64,000 nt of DNA from Flagellimonas allohymeniacidonis. Lineage in GTDB: Bacteria > Bacteroidota > Bacteroidia > Flavobacteriales > Flavobacteriaceae. Positions within the stretch are counted from its first letter, which is position 1. Each line of letters starts with the position of its first letter. Made by a program: the position numbers and the translations under genes. A model generated the notes under the pieces. The model was not told where the DNA came from and searched no databases. It worked only from the letters and a program-made list of their open reading frames with translations. The stretch covers positions 385,882 to 449,881 of the forward strand of contig NZ_SGIU01000002.1 in the NCBI RefSeq assembly GCF_004296335.1. Reading direction: 5' to 3'. This document shows, piece after piece, positions 47,505 through 56,209 of this stretch.

Positions 47505-48403
47505 CAAAAACCATACATCCCGACGAAATTCCACAGCCAGACCTGCATGGGATTTTATTGACTGCAGTGGCCCCACGACCCATCTGCTTTGCAAGTACAG
47601 TTGATGCCGAGGGCAACGTAAATTTGAGCCCCTTTAGCTATTTTAATGTATTTAGCTCAAATCCGCCTGTCTTGATTTTTTCTCCGGCTAGAAGTGGACG
47701 GGACAATACACACAAACATTCCTACCTTAACGTGAAGGAAGTTCCCGAGGTAGTCATCAACATCGTGAACCATCCTATTGTGGAGCAAATGTCACTTTCC
47801 AGCACTGCATACGAACGAGGTGTGGATGAATTTATAAAATCTGGGTTGACTCCGGTGGCCAGTGACAAGGTTAAACCGCCGCGGGTTGGTGAAGCTCCGG
47901 TCTCATTTGAATGCACCGTGCAACAAACCATTGAACTCGCGGAAGAACCAGGGGCAGGCAACTTAATCATCGCCAAAGTGGAACTTATTCATATCAATGA
48001 AAACTATTTGAACGACCAAGGTAAGCTTGATACTCAAAAATTGGACTTGGTGGGCAGAATGGGAGGAAGTTGGTACATCCGAGCTGCGGGGGATGCACTT
48101 TTCGAAATACCAAAACCCATACGCACCAAGGGAATTGGTGTGGATGCGCTTCCTGAGGGTATTCGAGAAAGCGATGTTCTTACTGGAAACAACTTGGGCC
48201 GTCTAGGGAATCTCGAAAAACTCCCTTCAGAAGAAGAAATCAAAAACATCCAACAAGATGACGAAGTTCGGATGATGGGCAAAAAAGTGGGAGACAATCC
48301 CGAGAAACTCAAAATGCAACTACATTGGTTGGCCCAACAGATTATAAATGAAGGAGAAACCGCAAAGGCCATGGCCGTTTTGCTTTATGCAGAAACTTTA
48401 TAA
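47501..48403 (+). CDS. Flavin reductase-like (DIM6/NTAB family) protein
   Basis: The 300-residue protein has a split-barrel flavin-binding domain in residues 1-200: VAPRPICFASTVDAEGNVNLSPFSYFNVFSSNPP, FSPARSGRDNTHKHSYLN and NIVNHPIVEQM. The C-terminal third is helical and of unknown role. Related proteins supply reduced FMN or bind flavin as oxidoreductases. Overlap with fahA and the tight spacing to the aminotransferase (2 bases) place it in the tyrosine operon. Its exact reaction cannot be read from sequence. Confidence 0.85.
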   Translation: MTKTIHPDEIPQPDLHGILLTAVAPRPICFASTVDAEGNVNLSPFSYFNVFSSNPPVLIFSPARSGRDNTHKHSYLNVKEVPEVVINIVNHPIVEQMSLSSTAYERGVDEFIKSGLTPVASDKVKPPRVGEAPVSFECTVQQTIELAEEPGAGNLIIAKVELIHINENYLNDQGKLDTQKLDLVGRMGGSWYIRAAGDALFEIPKPIRTKGIGVDALPEGIRESDVLTGNNLGRLGNLEKLPSEEEIKNIQQDDEVRMMGKKVGDNPEKLKMQLHWLAQQIINEGETAKAMAVLLYAETL

Positions 48404-48405
48404 GC

Positions 48406-49518
48406 ATGGAAAACGGAATTGAGTCAATTTTCAAATCCTTTTTGGAACCCAAGGAGGTTTATAAAGGTGGAAAGAACATTCCAGCCGGCATCAACAAAAA
48501 AATCTATAAACTTTCCTCCAACGAAAATCCAATTGGGCAGTCCCCAAAGGCTACGGAGGCGCTAATCAAAGCAGCTCACGATGTAGCGATTTATCCAGAC
48601 CAGACCGATATTCGGCTTCGCGAAGCATTGGTGGATGACTTTCAGGGTCAGCTCCATGTAAACCAATTCCTTTGTGGAAACAGTGGTTCTGAGGTTATCG
48701 ATATGATTTTAAGGGCCTTTATCAATGAAGGCGACGAAGTGATTTATTCCAACCCATGTTTTTTGCCCTACTCCGTCTTTTCAAGATGGTATGGGGCCAA
48801 ACAAGTGGATATCCGCCTTAAAAATTCTGATTACGCGTTGGATGTTGATGGAATTCTCAACGCCATTACGGATCGGACCAAAATCATATTTCTTACGAGT
48901 CCCAACAATCCCACTGGCACCTATGTTCCAAAATCGGTTTTGGAAGATTTTCTGAACCGGGTTCCCAAAAATATCATCATCGTATTTGATGAAGTGTATC
49001 GGCACTTTGCTGATGCTCCCGATTATGTGACAGCACTTCCTTATGTGTTGGCAGAACATAATGTTATTGGCATCAACAGCTTTTCAAAGACCTATGGTTT
49101 AGCTGGATTGCGTATTGGCTATTGCTACACCACTCAAAAAATTGCGACATACATTCGTCAGATTCATAAACCATTCCTTTTGCCTCTTACCTCAATCGAA
49201 GCGGGAATAGGTGCATTAAAGGATAAAGAATTTGTTGCCGAAACCGTTCGAACCGTACAAGTGGGTAGAAAGTTCTTGGCTAAAGCTTTTGATGAACTGG
49301 GCATTAAGTATTGGCCTTCCCAAGGTAACTTTTTCATCATTGACCCTCCCCTACCTGAATTTGAATTCACTGATTTTCTGATGAATGAGGGGGTAATGGT
49401 ACGGCCAGTATCTCAATTTGGTGCCCCAGGAAAAGTACGGATCACCGTTGGCACCCAAGAAGCTAATGAAGCCTTGGTAGAAGCCCTTAAAAAAATAAAA
49501 CCCCATCCGAAAGGATAG
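48406..49518 (+). CDS. HisC-like class I/II aminotransferase, probable aromatic aminotransferase
   Basis: This 370-residue PLP enzyme resembles histidinol-phosphate aminotransferases: SSNENPIGQSPKA near residue 37, LTSPNNPTGTYVP, FDEVYRHFAD near 198 and the PLP-lysine motif INSFSKTYGLAGLRIGY near residue 227. The gene context suggests that it makes 4-hydroxyphenylpyruvate from tyrosine or phenylalanine. HisC-type enzymes are known to take aromatic amino acids, so this is a reasonable inference, but histidine biosynthesis is not excluded. It is the last gene in the operon, just before a hairpin. Confidence 0.85.
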   Translation: MENGIESIFKSFLEPKEVYKGGKNIPAGINKKIYKLSSNENPIGQSPKATEALIKAAHDVAIYPDQTDIRLREALVDDFQGQLHVNQFLCGNSGSEVIDMILRAFINEGDEVIYSNPCFLPYSVFSRWYGAKQVDIRLKNSDYALDVDGILNAITDRTKIIFLTSPNNPTGTYVPKSVLEDFLNRVPKNIIIVFDEVYRHFADAPDYVTALPYVLAEHNVIGINSFSKTYGLAGLRIGYCYTTQKIATYIRQIHKPFLLPLTSIEAGIGALKDKEFVAETVRTVQVGRKFLAKAFDELGIKYWPSQGNFFIIDPPLPEFEFTDFLMNEGVMVRPVSQFGAPGKVRITVGTQEANEALVEALKKIKPHPKG

Positions 49519-49520
49519 GG
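49501..49520 (-). terminator. Terminator after the minus-strand lipoprotein gene
   Basis: A hairpin of CCC-ATCC/GGAT-GGG with a single-base bulge and GAAA loop is followed on the minus strand by a T-rich run (TTTTATTTTTTT). It overlaps the last codons of the aminotransferase gene. Confidence 0.7.
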
Positions 49521-49544
49521 CTTACATCAAACAAGCTTGTTAAT

Positions 49545-50048
49545 TTATTGTTTTGTGAAGACCGCGTCGGCCCCAGCGTAGTTGTTTTCATCGATGCTTT
49601 CCCCTGGAATGATCAGGATATTCCCATCTTCAAAAGCGATGGTGATCGTTTCCTCCTCCATATCTTCATTAATGAAGGTCAACTGGTTTCCTTCCAAGGA
49701 CCAAGTTGTGGATTCTGTGGTGCTTTCTGTAGGACATGGAATATCCAAGCCGCCGACACCCACGTTGATGGACAGAAAATCGGCCTTGCTATCGGAAACG
49801 GCAGTACCGTCAGCGTTGAAGGTAAAGATGATCAAATCACAATCGATGCCTTGTAAAAAGCCGATAATTTCTTTTGCAAAATCCAAATCATCATTATCAG
49901 TGGTGCTATCGACGCGTAAATCGGTCAGCACCCAGGTTCCTACCAAATCATTGGTTCCGTTTTCATTGTTTCCGGAGTCGTCTTCATTGTCAGAAGAGCA
50001 AGAAAACACCAAAATCAGGGTGCAAAGCAGTAGACTTATCTTTTTCAT
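49545..50048 (-). CDS. Lipocalin-like lipoprotein
   Basis: The ATG at 50048 gives a 167-residue lipoprotein precursor: MKKISLLLCTLILVFSC, with a clear lipobox (VFSC) followed by an acidic Ser/Asp/Asn spacer typical of surface lipoproteins in Bacteroidota (SSDNEDDSGNNEN). The mature part starts LVGTWVLTDLRVD and continues FTFNADGTAV and TWSLEGNQLTF, the pattern of small lipocalin-like (DUF4923/DUF5004-like) domains. The longer frame from 50078 adds residues before the signal and is unlikely. Confidence 0.82.
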   Translation of the reverse strand: MKKISLLLCTLILVFSCSSDNEDDSGNNENGTNDLVGTWVLTDLRVDSTTDNDDLDFAKEIIGFLQGIDCDLIIFTFNADGTAVSDSKADFLSINVGVGGLDIPCPTESTTESTTWSLEGNQLTFINEDMEEETITIAFEDGNILIIPGESIDENNYAGADAVFTKQ

Positions 50049-50121
50049 TTTTTTTGTTTGTGGGGTTATAATAACCAATAGAACGAAAAAATGAGATAAA
50101 TCGTACCCTCAAAAAAGAATT

Positions 50122-52785
50122 CTACAGAACGAATCGATAGGTTGCTTTTAACAAAAAGATGTTCTGTGGGGTTTGACCAAAGGCGTTGTCCCCCAAACTT
50201 CGTAAAAGGCCCTGCGTGGGATCTCCGTCCCTGGAGACATCTTGCGACCAGACCAAGAAAATTTCAGACCCTGGAATATACTCCCACCGAATCACCAAGT
50301 TAGACCTGAACTGAACAAAGGAAAAATCTGGGTCATCGAAACTAAAATCCACATCACCATTGAGGTTTTCATCGATTGAATAGGTGCCATCCGCCAAGGA
50401 TATCTGATCACCAGAATATCCTAAAAACCGATTCTCGAAACGTTGTGCCGTGGCATCGGTAACGTGCTTAAAATTGGAATAACGCCCTCTAGAAATAAAA
50501 GGCTGTCCCCAATACTGAATCGTTAAATTTGGGTTTATTGTATAGTTGAACCGGAATGACATGCTTAGTGTACGCTGTTGAATTTCACCATTCAGATACC
50601 TCGGAGTACCCCCTACATCATCAAAATTGTCTATGAATTGCAACTTGTCATTGTTAATGCTCAAGGATGGAAAAGCAGAAACCCGAATTGCGTTAACCGG
50701 CTGATACACCAAACCCGCTTCAACATAATAGAAGCGATACGAGTTGTCCACAGCCTTCCGTCCCCTATGGAAGAAATTAAACCGTAGCTTTTTTCGATTA
50801 TCGGTGCGAATCGAGTTCCAAAAACTCAATTCCGGTGAACGCCTTAGACGGGGCCCTCCTCTAAGCGCAAAATTGTCGTACTGTATCGGTGCATAATTAA
50901 ATCCAAAGTTGGAAAACCAGTTATTTTCCCAGTTCTGCCAGCTATTGGTATTAAATCGAAGACTGTTATGATTGCCATTAAAGTCCCATGCGCTCCAATG
51001 GTTGTAGTTGATTCCTACACGACGAAAAGTGCTATCGGGCTTTAAGGTCTGATAACCTATCCAGGTATAATGACGGATATCGTCAGATTGTCTTTGAAAA
51101 CCAATATCGTTCAATTCCAACTCCGGGGACCTCCAAGTACCTCCAGTCTCAAATCGCCAATGCCCATTTCCTATTTTTCCAATTTGAAGGTTCCCTGCAG
51201 TACCTGTAAGTGAAGTTCTATCAGCTTCGACCTCCACGTGGTCAGCATCCACCCTTTGAAATAGGTGGGTTATGGATTCTTGGGTATTCTGGATGGCCTC
51301 CTCACTGCCTTCCACACGACTGAAAATCATGTTTCCCTCAACATACCAATCCCGATTATTCCACTGATGCTTAAAATCCACCCCGCCAGTATAAGCCGAA
51401 CGATGCAAAAAGTTCAACTCATCGGTAAGGTTATCCCGATTGGTTGCCGTGAATATGCCTCCGATATAGGAATTGCGATCATTGAAGTCTTTCTGTAAAC
51501 GCCCGACAAAATAATTGGTCAAGGGCTCCACCATCTCTCTTCTTCCGTTCCCATCCTCATCAACAATGGAAGCATAGCGCTTGGCCGTTACGCTTTCCAA
51601 AACCCCTATGGCCCAGCCATCCCTTGTTTTGCCGCTGAATTTTGCAGCACCTATTATAGGTGTATTGTCGGGCTGGTCAATAAACTCATTATCCGCGGTA
51701 TCGGGCGAGCCCTGCGGACTCCTTCCAATTCGTCTGGAATAAAAAACATTGTCAAACCCGAAAGTGTTTCCCGCTTCCGATTGGGAAACGTTGAAGTCGA
51801 AAATATTTTTGTTTTCCACGAAAAATGGACGCTGTTCACGAAAAAATATCTGAAATCCATCCAAAGCAATGGCCGATGGGTCTGCTTCCACCTGGCCAAA
51901 ATCTGGATTTACAGTAAGGTCAAGCGTAAGATCGTTGGTCACTCCAATTTTGGCATCGAGACCAACCGTGATGTCGCTTTCATTACCATCCCTAAAGGGA
52001 TTTCCTTCTTCCGCCTCATACGTTTCGCCACTGGTTACCGTATAGGGTTGAACTTCGAGTTGTTTTTGGGGTTCAATGTTTTTTAGGCCATGCAGTTCCC
52101 CAAACTCACTGACCCAACCTGGCTGATCAATGGGTTTCCGTTGCCAAAGTGATCGCTCCTCTGCCCTAAAAAATCGTCTTGTGGATTGAAGTCCCCACAC
52201 CTGGTCATCTGAACCACTAAATTTCAATTGGCTCAGTGGAATCTTCAACTCTGCCGTCCATCCTTCTTCATCCACATTGGTTTTGGTGTACCAAATAGGG
52301 TTCCAACTACCATCCCAATTGCTGCCATTGTTCGATACAAACTCATCTCCCTTCACCCCTGCAGCTGTAACGGTAAACGAAAATGCCGTACGTTGATCAT
52401 GGTAACTATCGATGTTAAACTCGACCCAATCACCGTCAAAACCATCTCTTCGCGAAAGTCGTTTTACAATCTTGTCGGGTTCTTCGTCATAACAGCGCAC
52501 TCCTATATAAAGGAATTTGGCGTCATACACGATTTTAAATTTGGTCTGATAACTGGGCGGCGTGTTTTCATCAGGCTGGAATTCAACATAATCTCCCGTC
52601 CACTCGACTATATTCCAGACTTGCTCGTCAAGCAGTCCATCGATGGCGGGTGGTTTTGCTTCGCCTATGGCTTGGGTTACATAAATTTTCTTGGCCACCA
52701 CCTGCGTGGTATCTGGATTGGATGCATACGTGCTCGCCCAAAATAAAAGAATGAACAGGGCGGACAAGAGGGTTGGTTGTCTCAC
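50122..52785 (-). CDS. DUF5916 outer-membrane protein with CBM9-like domain
   Basis: The 887-residue protein has a signal peptide (LLSALFILLFWASTYA), then a carbohydrate-binding family 9-like domain in residues 40-240 (KPPAIDGLLDEQVWN, IVYDAKFLYIGVRCYDEEPD, WTAELKIPLSQLKFSG). The rest is DUF5916: PDFGQVEADPS near residue 295, FFREQRPFFVENKNIFDF, and many amphipathic beta strands ending in a final strand with a C-terminal aromatic segment (YRFVL). The C-terminal part may be an outer-membrane beta-barrel. The family often lies near transport or peptidase genes; the ligand is unknown. Confidence 0.85.
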   Translation of the reverse strand: MRQPTLLSALFILLFWASTYASNPDTTQVVAKKIYVTQAIGEAKPPAIDGLLDEQVWNIVEWTGDYVEFQPDENTPPSYQTKFKIVYDAKFLYIGVRCYDEEPDKIVKRLSRRDGFDGDWVEFNIDSYHDQRTAFSFTVTAAGVKGDEFVSNNGSNWDGSWNPIWYTKTNVDEEGWTAELKIPLSQLKFSGSDDQVWGLQSTRRFFRAEERSLWQRKPIDQPGWVSEFGELHGLKNIEPQKQLEVQPYTVTSGETYEAEEGNPFRDGNESDITVGLDAKIGVTNDLTLDLTVNPDFGQVEADPSAIALDGFQIFFREQRPFFVENKNIFDFNVSQSEAGNTFGFDNVFYSRRIGRSPQGSPDTADNEFIDQPDNTPIIGAAKFSGKTRDGWAIGVLESVTAKRYASIVDEDGNGRREMVEPLTNYFVGRLQKDFNDRNSYIGGIFTATNRDNLTDELNFLHRSAYTGGVDFKHQWNNRDWYVEGNMIFSRVEGSEEAIQNTQESITHLFQRVDADHVEVEADRTSLTGTAGNLQIGKIGNGHWRFETGGTWRSPELELNDIGFQRQSDDIRHYTWIGYQTLKPDSTFRRVGINYNHWSAWDFNGNHNSLRFNTNSWQNWENNWFSNFGFNYAPIQYDNFALRGGPRLRRSPELSFWNSIRTDNRKKLRFNFFHRGRKAVDNSYRFYYVEAGLVYQPVNAIRVSAFPSLSINNDKLQFIDNFDDVGGTPRYLNGEIQQRTLSMSFRFNYTINPNLTIQYWGQPFISRGRYSNFKHVTDATAQRFENRFLGYSGDQISLADGTYSIDENLNGDVDFSFDDPDFSFVQFRSNLVIRWEYIPGSEIFLVWSQDVSRDGDPTQGLLRSLGDNAFGQTPQNIFLLKATYRFVL

Positions 52786-52956
52786 TGTTTACGTTTTTTG
52801 ATTTGATTAGTTACAATAAAGACCATCCAAATTCGAAACAGTTACACTTTAACATAGAATTATTGCATTTTTAACAGTATTTAGGTTCATTGATTTGTCA
52901 CTCTAATAAGACCTCCGGCAAGATTCTAAAAAAAGAAAAATATTCCGAATCAGGCA

Positions 52957-52987
52957 TTTGTAATTCAATCTAATAATTGTACATTTG
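52957..52987 (+). promoter_or_regulatory. Promoter of rplM-rpsI
   Basis: TTTG at 52957-52960, a 19-base spacer and TACATTTG at 52980-52987. The start is expected near 52994, at the base of the leader stem. Confidence 0.75.
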
Positions 52988-52992
52988 CAGCC

Positions 52993-53018
52993 CGTTTAAC
53001 GAATTAGGTTATTAAACG
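52993..53018 (+). promoter_or_regulatory. Leader hairpin of rplM-rpsI
   Basis: Perfect 7-base inverted arms CGTTTAA and TTAAACG enclose a 12-base loop. It sits in the short leader between the promoter and the GTG start at 53034. It may be a site for autoregulation by the ribosomal protein, as leaders of this operon in other bacteria are. Confidence 0.5.
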
Positions 53019-53033
53019 ATTAATATTGTAGAA

Positions 53034-53489
53034 GTGGATACATTAAGTTACAAGACGATTTCCGCCAATAAATCAACCGTTTCAAAAGAATGGTTGTTGG
53101 TTGATGCAGAGGGGCAAACCTTGGGTAGGTTGGCTTCAAAAGTGGCCAAGCTCCTTAGAGGAAAACATAAAACCAATTTTACCCCCCATGTTGATTGTGG
53201 TGACAACGTTATTGTAATCAATGCTGAGAAAATCAATCTATCAGGCAACAAGTGGGCAGATAAAACTTACCAAAGATATACAGGATATCCTGGGGGTCAG
53301 CGTGAGACTACCGCGATTGAAATGTTGGACAAACAGCCAGAGCGTATTGTTGAGAAGTCCATAAAGGGAATGCTTCCAAAAAACAGATTGGGTGCTGATC
53401 TTTTTAGAAACTTAAAAGTATATGCCGGGACTGAGCACGGACATGATGCGCAAAAACCAAGAGCAATAAACTTAAACGACTACAAATAA
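53034..53489 (+). CDS. rplM: 50S ribosomal protein L13
   Basis: L13 is an early-assembly protein of the large subunit. The 151-residue product starts at GTG ([13 protein letters not shown], the usual flavobacterial N-terminus) and carries [32 protein letters not shown] and [22 protein letters not shown]. Its TAA stop shares one base with the rpsI ATG, the standard L13-S9 pair arrangement. Confidence 0.98.
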   Translation: MDTLSYKTISANKSTVSKEWLLVDAEGQTLGRLASKVAKLLRGKHKTNFTPHVDCGDNVIVINAEKINLSGNKWADKTYQRYTGYPGGQRETTAIEMLDKQPERIVEKSIKGMLPKNRLGADLFRNLKVYAGTEHGHDAQKPRAINLNDYK

Positions 53490-53875
53490 TGGAAGTTGTT
53501 CACAAGATAGGAAGAAGAAAAACTGCAGTAGCTAGAGTATATCTTTCTGAAGGAAAGGGAAACATCACTGTAAACAAAAAAGATTACAAGGACTATTTTT
53601 CTACAGCTACTTTACAATACAAAGTTCAACAAGCTTTTGCATTAACTGGCAATGAAGACAGTTACGATGTAAAAGTCAATGTTTATGGAGGAGGAATTAC
53701 TGGCCAAGCCGAAGCTATTCGATTGGCATTGTCCAGGGCCATGTGTGAAATCAACGAAGAGAACCGAACTGTTCTTAAGCCTGAAGGTCTATTAACAAGG
53801 GATCCAAGGATGGTTGAACGTAAGAAGTTTGGTCAGAAGAAAGCGCGTAAGAAATTCCAATTCTCCAAGCGTTAA
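53489..53875 (+). CDS. rpsI: 30S ribosomal protein S9
   Basis: S9 is a small-subunit protein whose C-terminal tail reaches the P-site tRNA. The 128 residues start [19 protein letters not shown] and end in the conserved basic tail KKARKKFQFSKR. The motif GGGITGQAEAIRLALSRA is present. The ATG overlaps the rplM stop by one base, so translation is coupled. Confidence 0.98.
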   Translation: MEVVHKIGRRKTAVARVYLSEGKGNITVNKKDYKDYFSTATLQYKVQQAFALTGNEDSYDVKVNVYGGGITGQAEAIRLALSRAMCEINEENRTVLKPEGLLTRDPRMVERKKFGQKKARKKFQFSKR

Positions 53876-53885
53876 GAATTTTTTG

Positions 53886-53899
53886 GGTGTTTCGACACC
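53886..53899 (+). terminator. UUCG hairpin after rpsI
   Basis: GGTGT, TTCG, ACACC followed by TTTATTAT, 11 bases after the rpsI stop: a short terminator with a stable tetraloop. Confidence 0.6.
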
Positions 53900-53921
53900 T
53901 TTATTATATAGGTTCATTGAA

Positions 53922-53943
53922 AACCCTGAAACGTTTCAGGGTT
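53922..53943. terminator. Perfect palindrome after rpsI, likely second terminator
   Basis: A fully self-complementary element of 22 bases (arms AACCCTGAAAC and GTTTCAGGGTT) is followed by ATATTTT. It is a second hairpin between rpsI and rpsB, either a backup terminator or a protein-binding site. Confidence 0.6.
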
Positions 53944-54084
53944 ATATTTTAAAACAAGTTGTCGTTGTTCCAAAGAGCAATAATCAACTTTTTGGATACT
54001 AGTTTAGCATCTAAATGGATGGGGCGAACGAAAGTGACCACCCACTCATTGCTACTACAACGGAACGTAAACTAAGTACAAAAA

Positions 54085-55236
54085 ATGGCAAGCAAAACTG
54101 AAGTCAAAGACTTACTTGAAGCTGGTGTGCATTTTGGGCACCTAACCAGAAAATGGAATCCGAACATGGCTCCTTACATCTACATGGAGCGTAACGGAAT
54201 CCACGTTATCAATCTTTACAAAACCGTAGCAAAGCTGGACGAAGCCAAAGAGGCTTTGAAAAAAATTGCATCTTCCGGTAGAAAAATTCTTTTCGTAGCT
54301 ACGAAAAAGCAGGCGAAGGACATCGTAGCTGATAAGGTGTCCAATGTAAACATGCCTTACATTACGGAGAGATGGCCAGGAGGTATGTTGACCAACTTTG
54401 TCACCATTCGAAAAGCTGTTAAGAAGATGGCAGCGATTGATCGAATGAAAAAAGATGGAACGTTCAACACACTTTCCAAAAAAGAAAGATTGCAGGTTGA
54501 TCGTCTAAGGGCCAAATTGGAGAAAAACCTAGGTTCCATTGCTGACATGACCCGTTTGCCCGGGGCAATTTTCATCGTTGATACAATGAGAGAGCACATC
54601 GCAGTGAAGGAAGCACAAAAATTGAACATCCCAATTTTTGCCATGGTGGATACCAACTCTGACCCTCGACCTATTGATTTTGTAATCCCTGCCAATGATG
54701 ATGCCGGAAAGTCCATTGAAGTTATCCTTACTGAGGTGACCGAAGCTGTGGCCGAAGGTTTGGCTGACCGCAAGAACGATAAGCAAGAAGAGAAAAAAGC
54801 TGCAACGGAAACGGCTGAAGCCGTAGCTGAAGCTCCAGCAAAGGAAGCTGCTCCGGCTCCTGCAGTTGAGGAAGAAAAAGTAACCGCAAAAGAGGTTAAG
54901 GAAGAAGCCGCCCCTGTTGAGGAGAAAAAAGAAAAAGTAGCTGAGCCAAAAGCAAAGAAGGAGGCTCCAGCCCCTGCTGCAGAGGTTGAGGACTTGACAA
55001 AAATAGAGGGTATTGGACCAAAAGCTGCTGAAGCATTGAACAACAATGGCATCAATACCTATGCAGACCTATCGAAAGCTAAAGCGGACAAAATCAAAGA
55101 GATTTTGACCGAGGCTAGCTCCCGAATGGCGCATTTAGATCCCACAACTTGGCCAAAACAAGCTAAAATGGCTGCTAATGGAAAATGGGACGAGCTAAAA
55201 GAATGGCAAGAAAAAGCCAAAGGAGGTGTGGAATAG
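54085..55236 (+). CDS. rpsB: 30S ribosomal protein S2 with long C-terminal helix-hairpin-helix extension
   Basis: The first 230 residues are normal S2: LLEAGVHFGHLTRKWNPNM, ATKKQAKDIV, RWPGGMLTN, IFIVDTMREHIAVKEA and TNSDPRPIDFVIPANDDA. The protein then continues to 383 residues, about 140 more than E. coli S2. The tail has a low-complexity Ala/Glu/Lys/Pro linker near residues 232-305, then a helix-hairpin-helix-like domain: DLTKIEGIGPKAAEALNNNG and a final basic segment with WPKQAKMAANGKWDELKEW. The tail is charged and may contact RNA or a partner. A 209-base gap separates rpsI and rpsB; tsf follows by 79 bases. Confidence 0.95.
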   Translation: MASKTEVKDLLEAGVHFGHLTRKWNPNMAPYIYMERNGIHVINLYKTVAKLDEAKEALKKIASSGRKILFVATKKQAKDIVADKVSNVNMPYITERWPGGMLTNFVTIRKAVKKMAAIDRMKKDGTFNTLSKKERLQVDRLRAKLEKNLGSIADMTRLPGAIFIVDTMREHIAVKEAQKLNIPIFAMVDTNSDPRPIDFVIPANDDAGKSIEVILTEVTEAVAEGLADRKNDKQEEKKAATETAEAVAEAPAKEAAPAPAVEEEKVTAKEVKEEAAPVEEKKEKVAEPKAKKEAPAPAAEVEDLTKIEGIGPKAAEALNNNGINTYADLSKAKADKIKEILTEASSRMAHLDPTTWPKQAKMAANGKWDELKEWQEKAKGGVE

Positions 55237-55315
55237 AGCGATGCAATTAAGCATTGACCTAAACCCATATTCATTGACACTTTTTTACTTTATATAATTT
55301 TAAACGAGAAAGAAA

Positions 55316-56140
55316 ATGGCAAACATTACCGCCGCAGACGTAAATAAATTAAGAAAAATGACCGGGGCTGGAATGATGGATTGCAAGAAAGCCCTAGTTG
55401 AAGCTGAAGGTGATTTTGATAAAGCAATTGAAATCCTTAGAAAGAAAGGACAAAAAGTTGCTGCCAAGAGAGCCGATAGAGATTCTTCTGAAGGTGCTGC
55501 AATTGCAAAAGTCAGTACAGACCAATCCAGTGGAGTCATTATTTCTTTGAATTGTGAAACTGACTTCGTTGCCAAAAATGACACCTTTGTCAGCTTGGCC
55601 AACGAGCTTGCCGAATTGGCCTTGGATTACGATAGCAAAGATTCTTTTCTTAGTGCACCTTATAACGGGATTACCGTATCTGAAAAGTTAACGGAACAAA
55701 CTGGTGTAATTGGTGAAAAAATCGAGATTGGAAGCTTTGAGCGATTGAATGCCCCTTTTGTTGGGTCTTATATACACGCCGGAAACAAAATTGCAACCTT
55801 GGTAGGTTTATCTGCAGCGGTTGACGGTTCTGCTGAAGCAGCCAAAGATGTGGCTATGCAAGCAGCTGCCATGAATCCTGTTGCTTTGAATGAAGATGGT
55901 GTGGATCAATCCATCATTGACAAAGAAATCGAGATTGCAAAAGACCAATTGCGTCAGGAAGGAAAGCCGGAGGCTATGTTGGAAAATATCGCAAAAGGAA
56001 AACTGAAGCGTTTCTTCAAGGATAATACTTTGGTGAACCAAGCTTTCATTAAAGACAGCAAACAAAGTGTTGCCCAATATGTAAAATCTGTGGATTCCAA
56101 TTTGGAAGTAACCGGATTTCAGAGGGTAGCTTTGGGATAA
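55316..56140 (+). CDS. tsf: Elongation factor Ts
   Basis: EF-Ts regenerates EF-Tu by exchanging GDP for GTP. The 274 residues start MANITAADVNKLRKMTGAGMMDCKKAL with the family UBA-like domain, then SLNCETDFVAKND and the two core repeats. Length fits bacterial EF-Ts without extra domains. Gene order rplM-rpsI-rpsB-tsf is conserved in Bacteroidota. Confidence 0.97.
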   Translation: MANITAADVNKLRKMTGAGMMDCKKALVEAEGDFDKAIEILRKKGQKVAAKRADRDSSEGAAIAKVSTDQSSGVIISLNCETDFVAKNDTFVSLANELAELALDYDSKDSFLSAPYNGITVSEKLTEQTGVIGEKIEIGSFERLNAPFVGSYIHAGNKIATLVGLSAAVDGSAEAAKDVAMQAAAMNPVALNEDGVDQSIIDKEIEIAKDQLRQEGKPEAMLENIAKGKLKRFFKDNTLVNQAFIKDSKQSVAQYVKSVDSNLEVTGFQRVALG

Positions 56141-56160
56141 GCAAAACGTAACTTCATAAA

Positions 56161-56188
56161 AAAGCCGCTTCTTGTTGGAAGCGGCTTT
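56161..56188 (+). terminator. Strong terminator after tsf
   Basis: An 11-pair perfect stem (AAAGCCGCTTC/GAAGCGGCTTT) with a six-base loop and T run, 20 bases past the tsf stop. It also faces the convergent DUF4097 gene and may serve both. Confidence 0.93.
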
Positions 56189-56209
56189 TTTCATTTTCAT
56201 GCGTTGTAC

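Noticed and set aside
54357-55055. A 232-residue minus-strand frame inside rpsB
   Set aside because: It is rich in Ala, Ser and Phe because it reads the complement of the S2 linker repeats; S2 on the other strand is certain.
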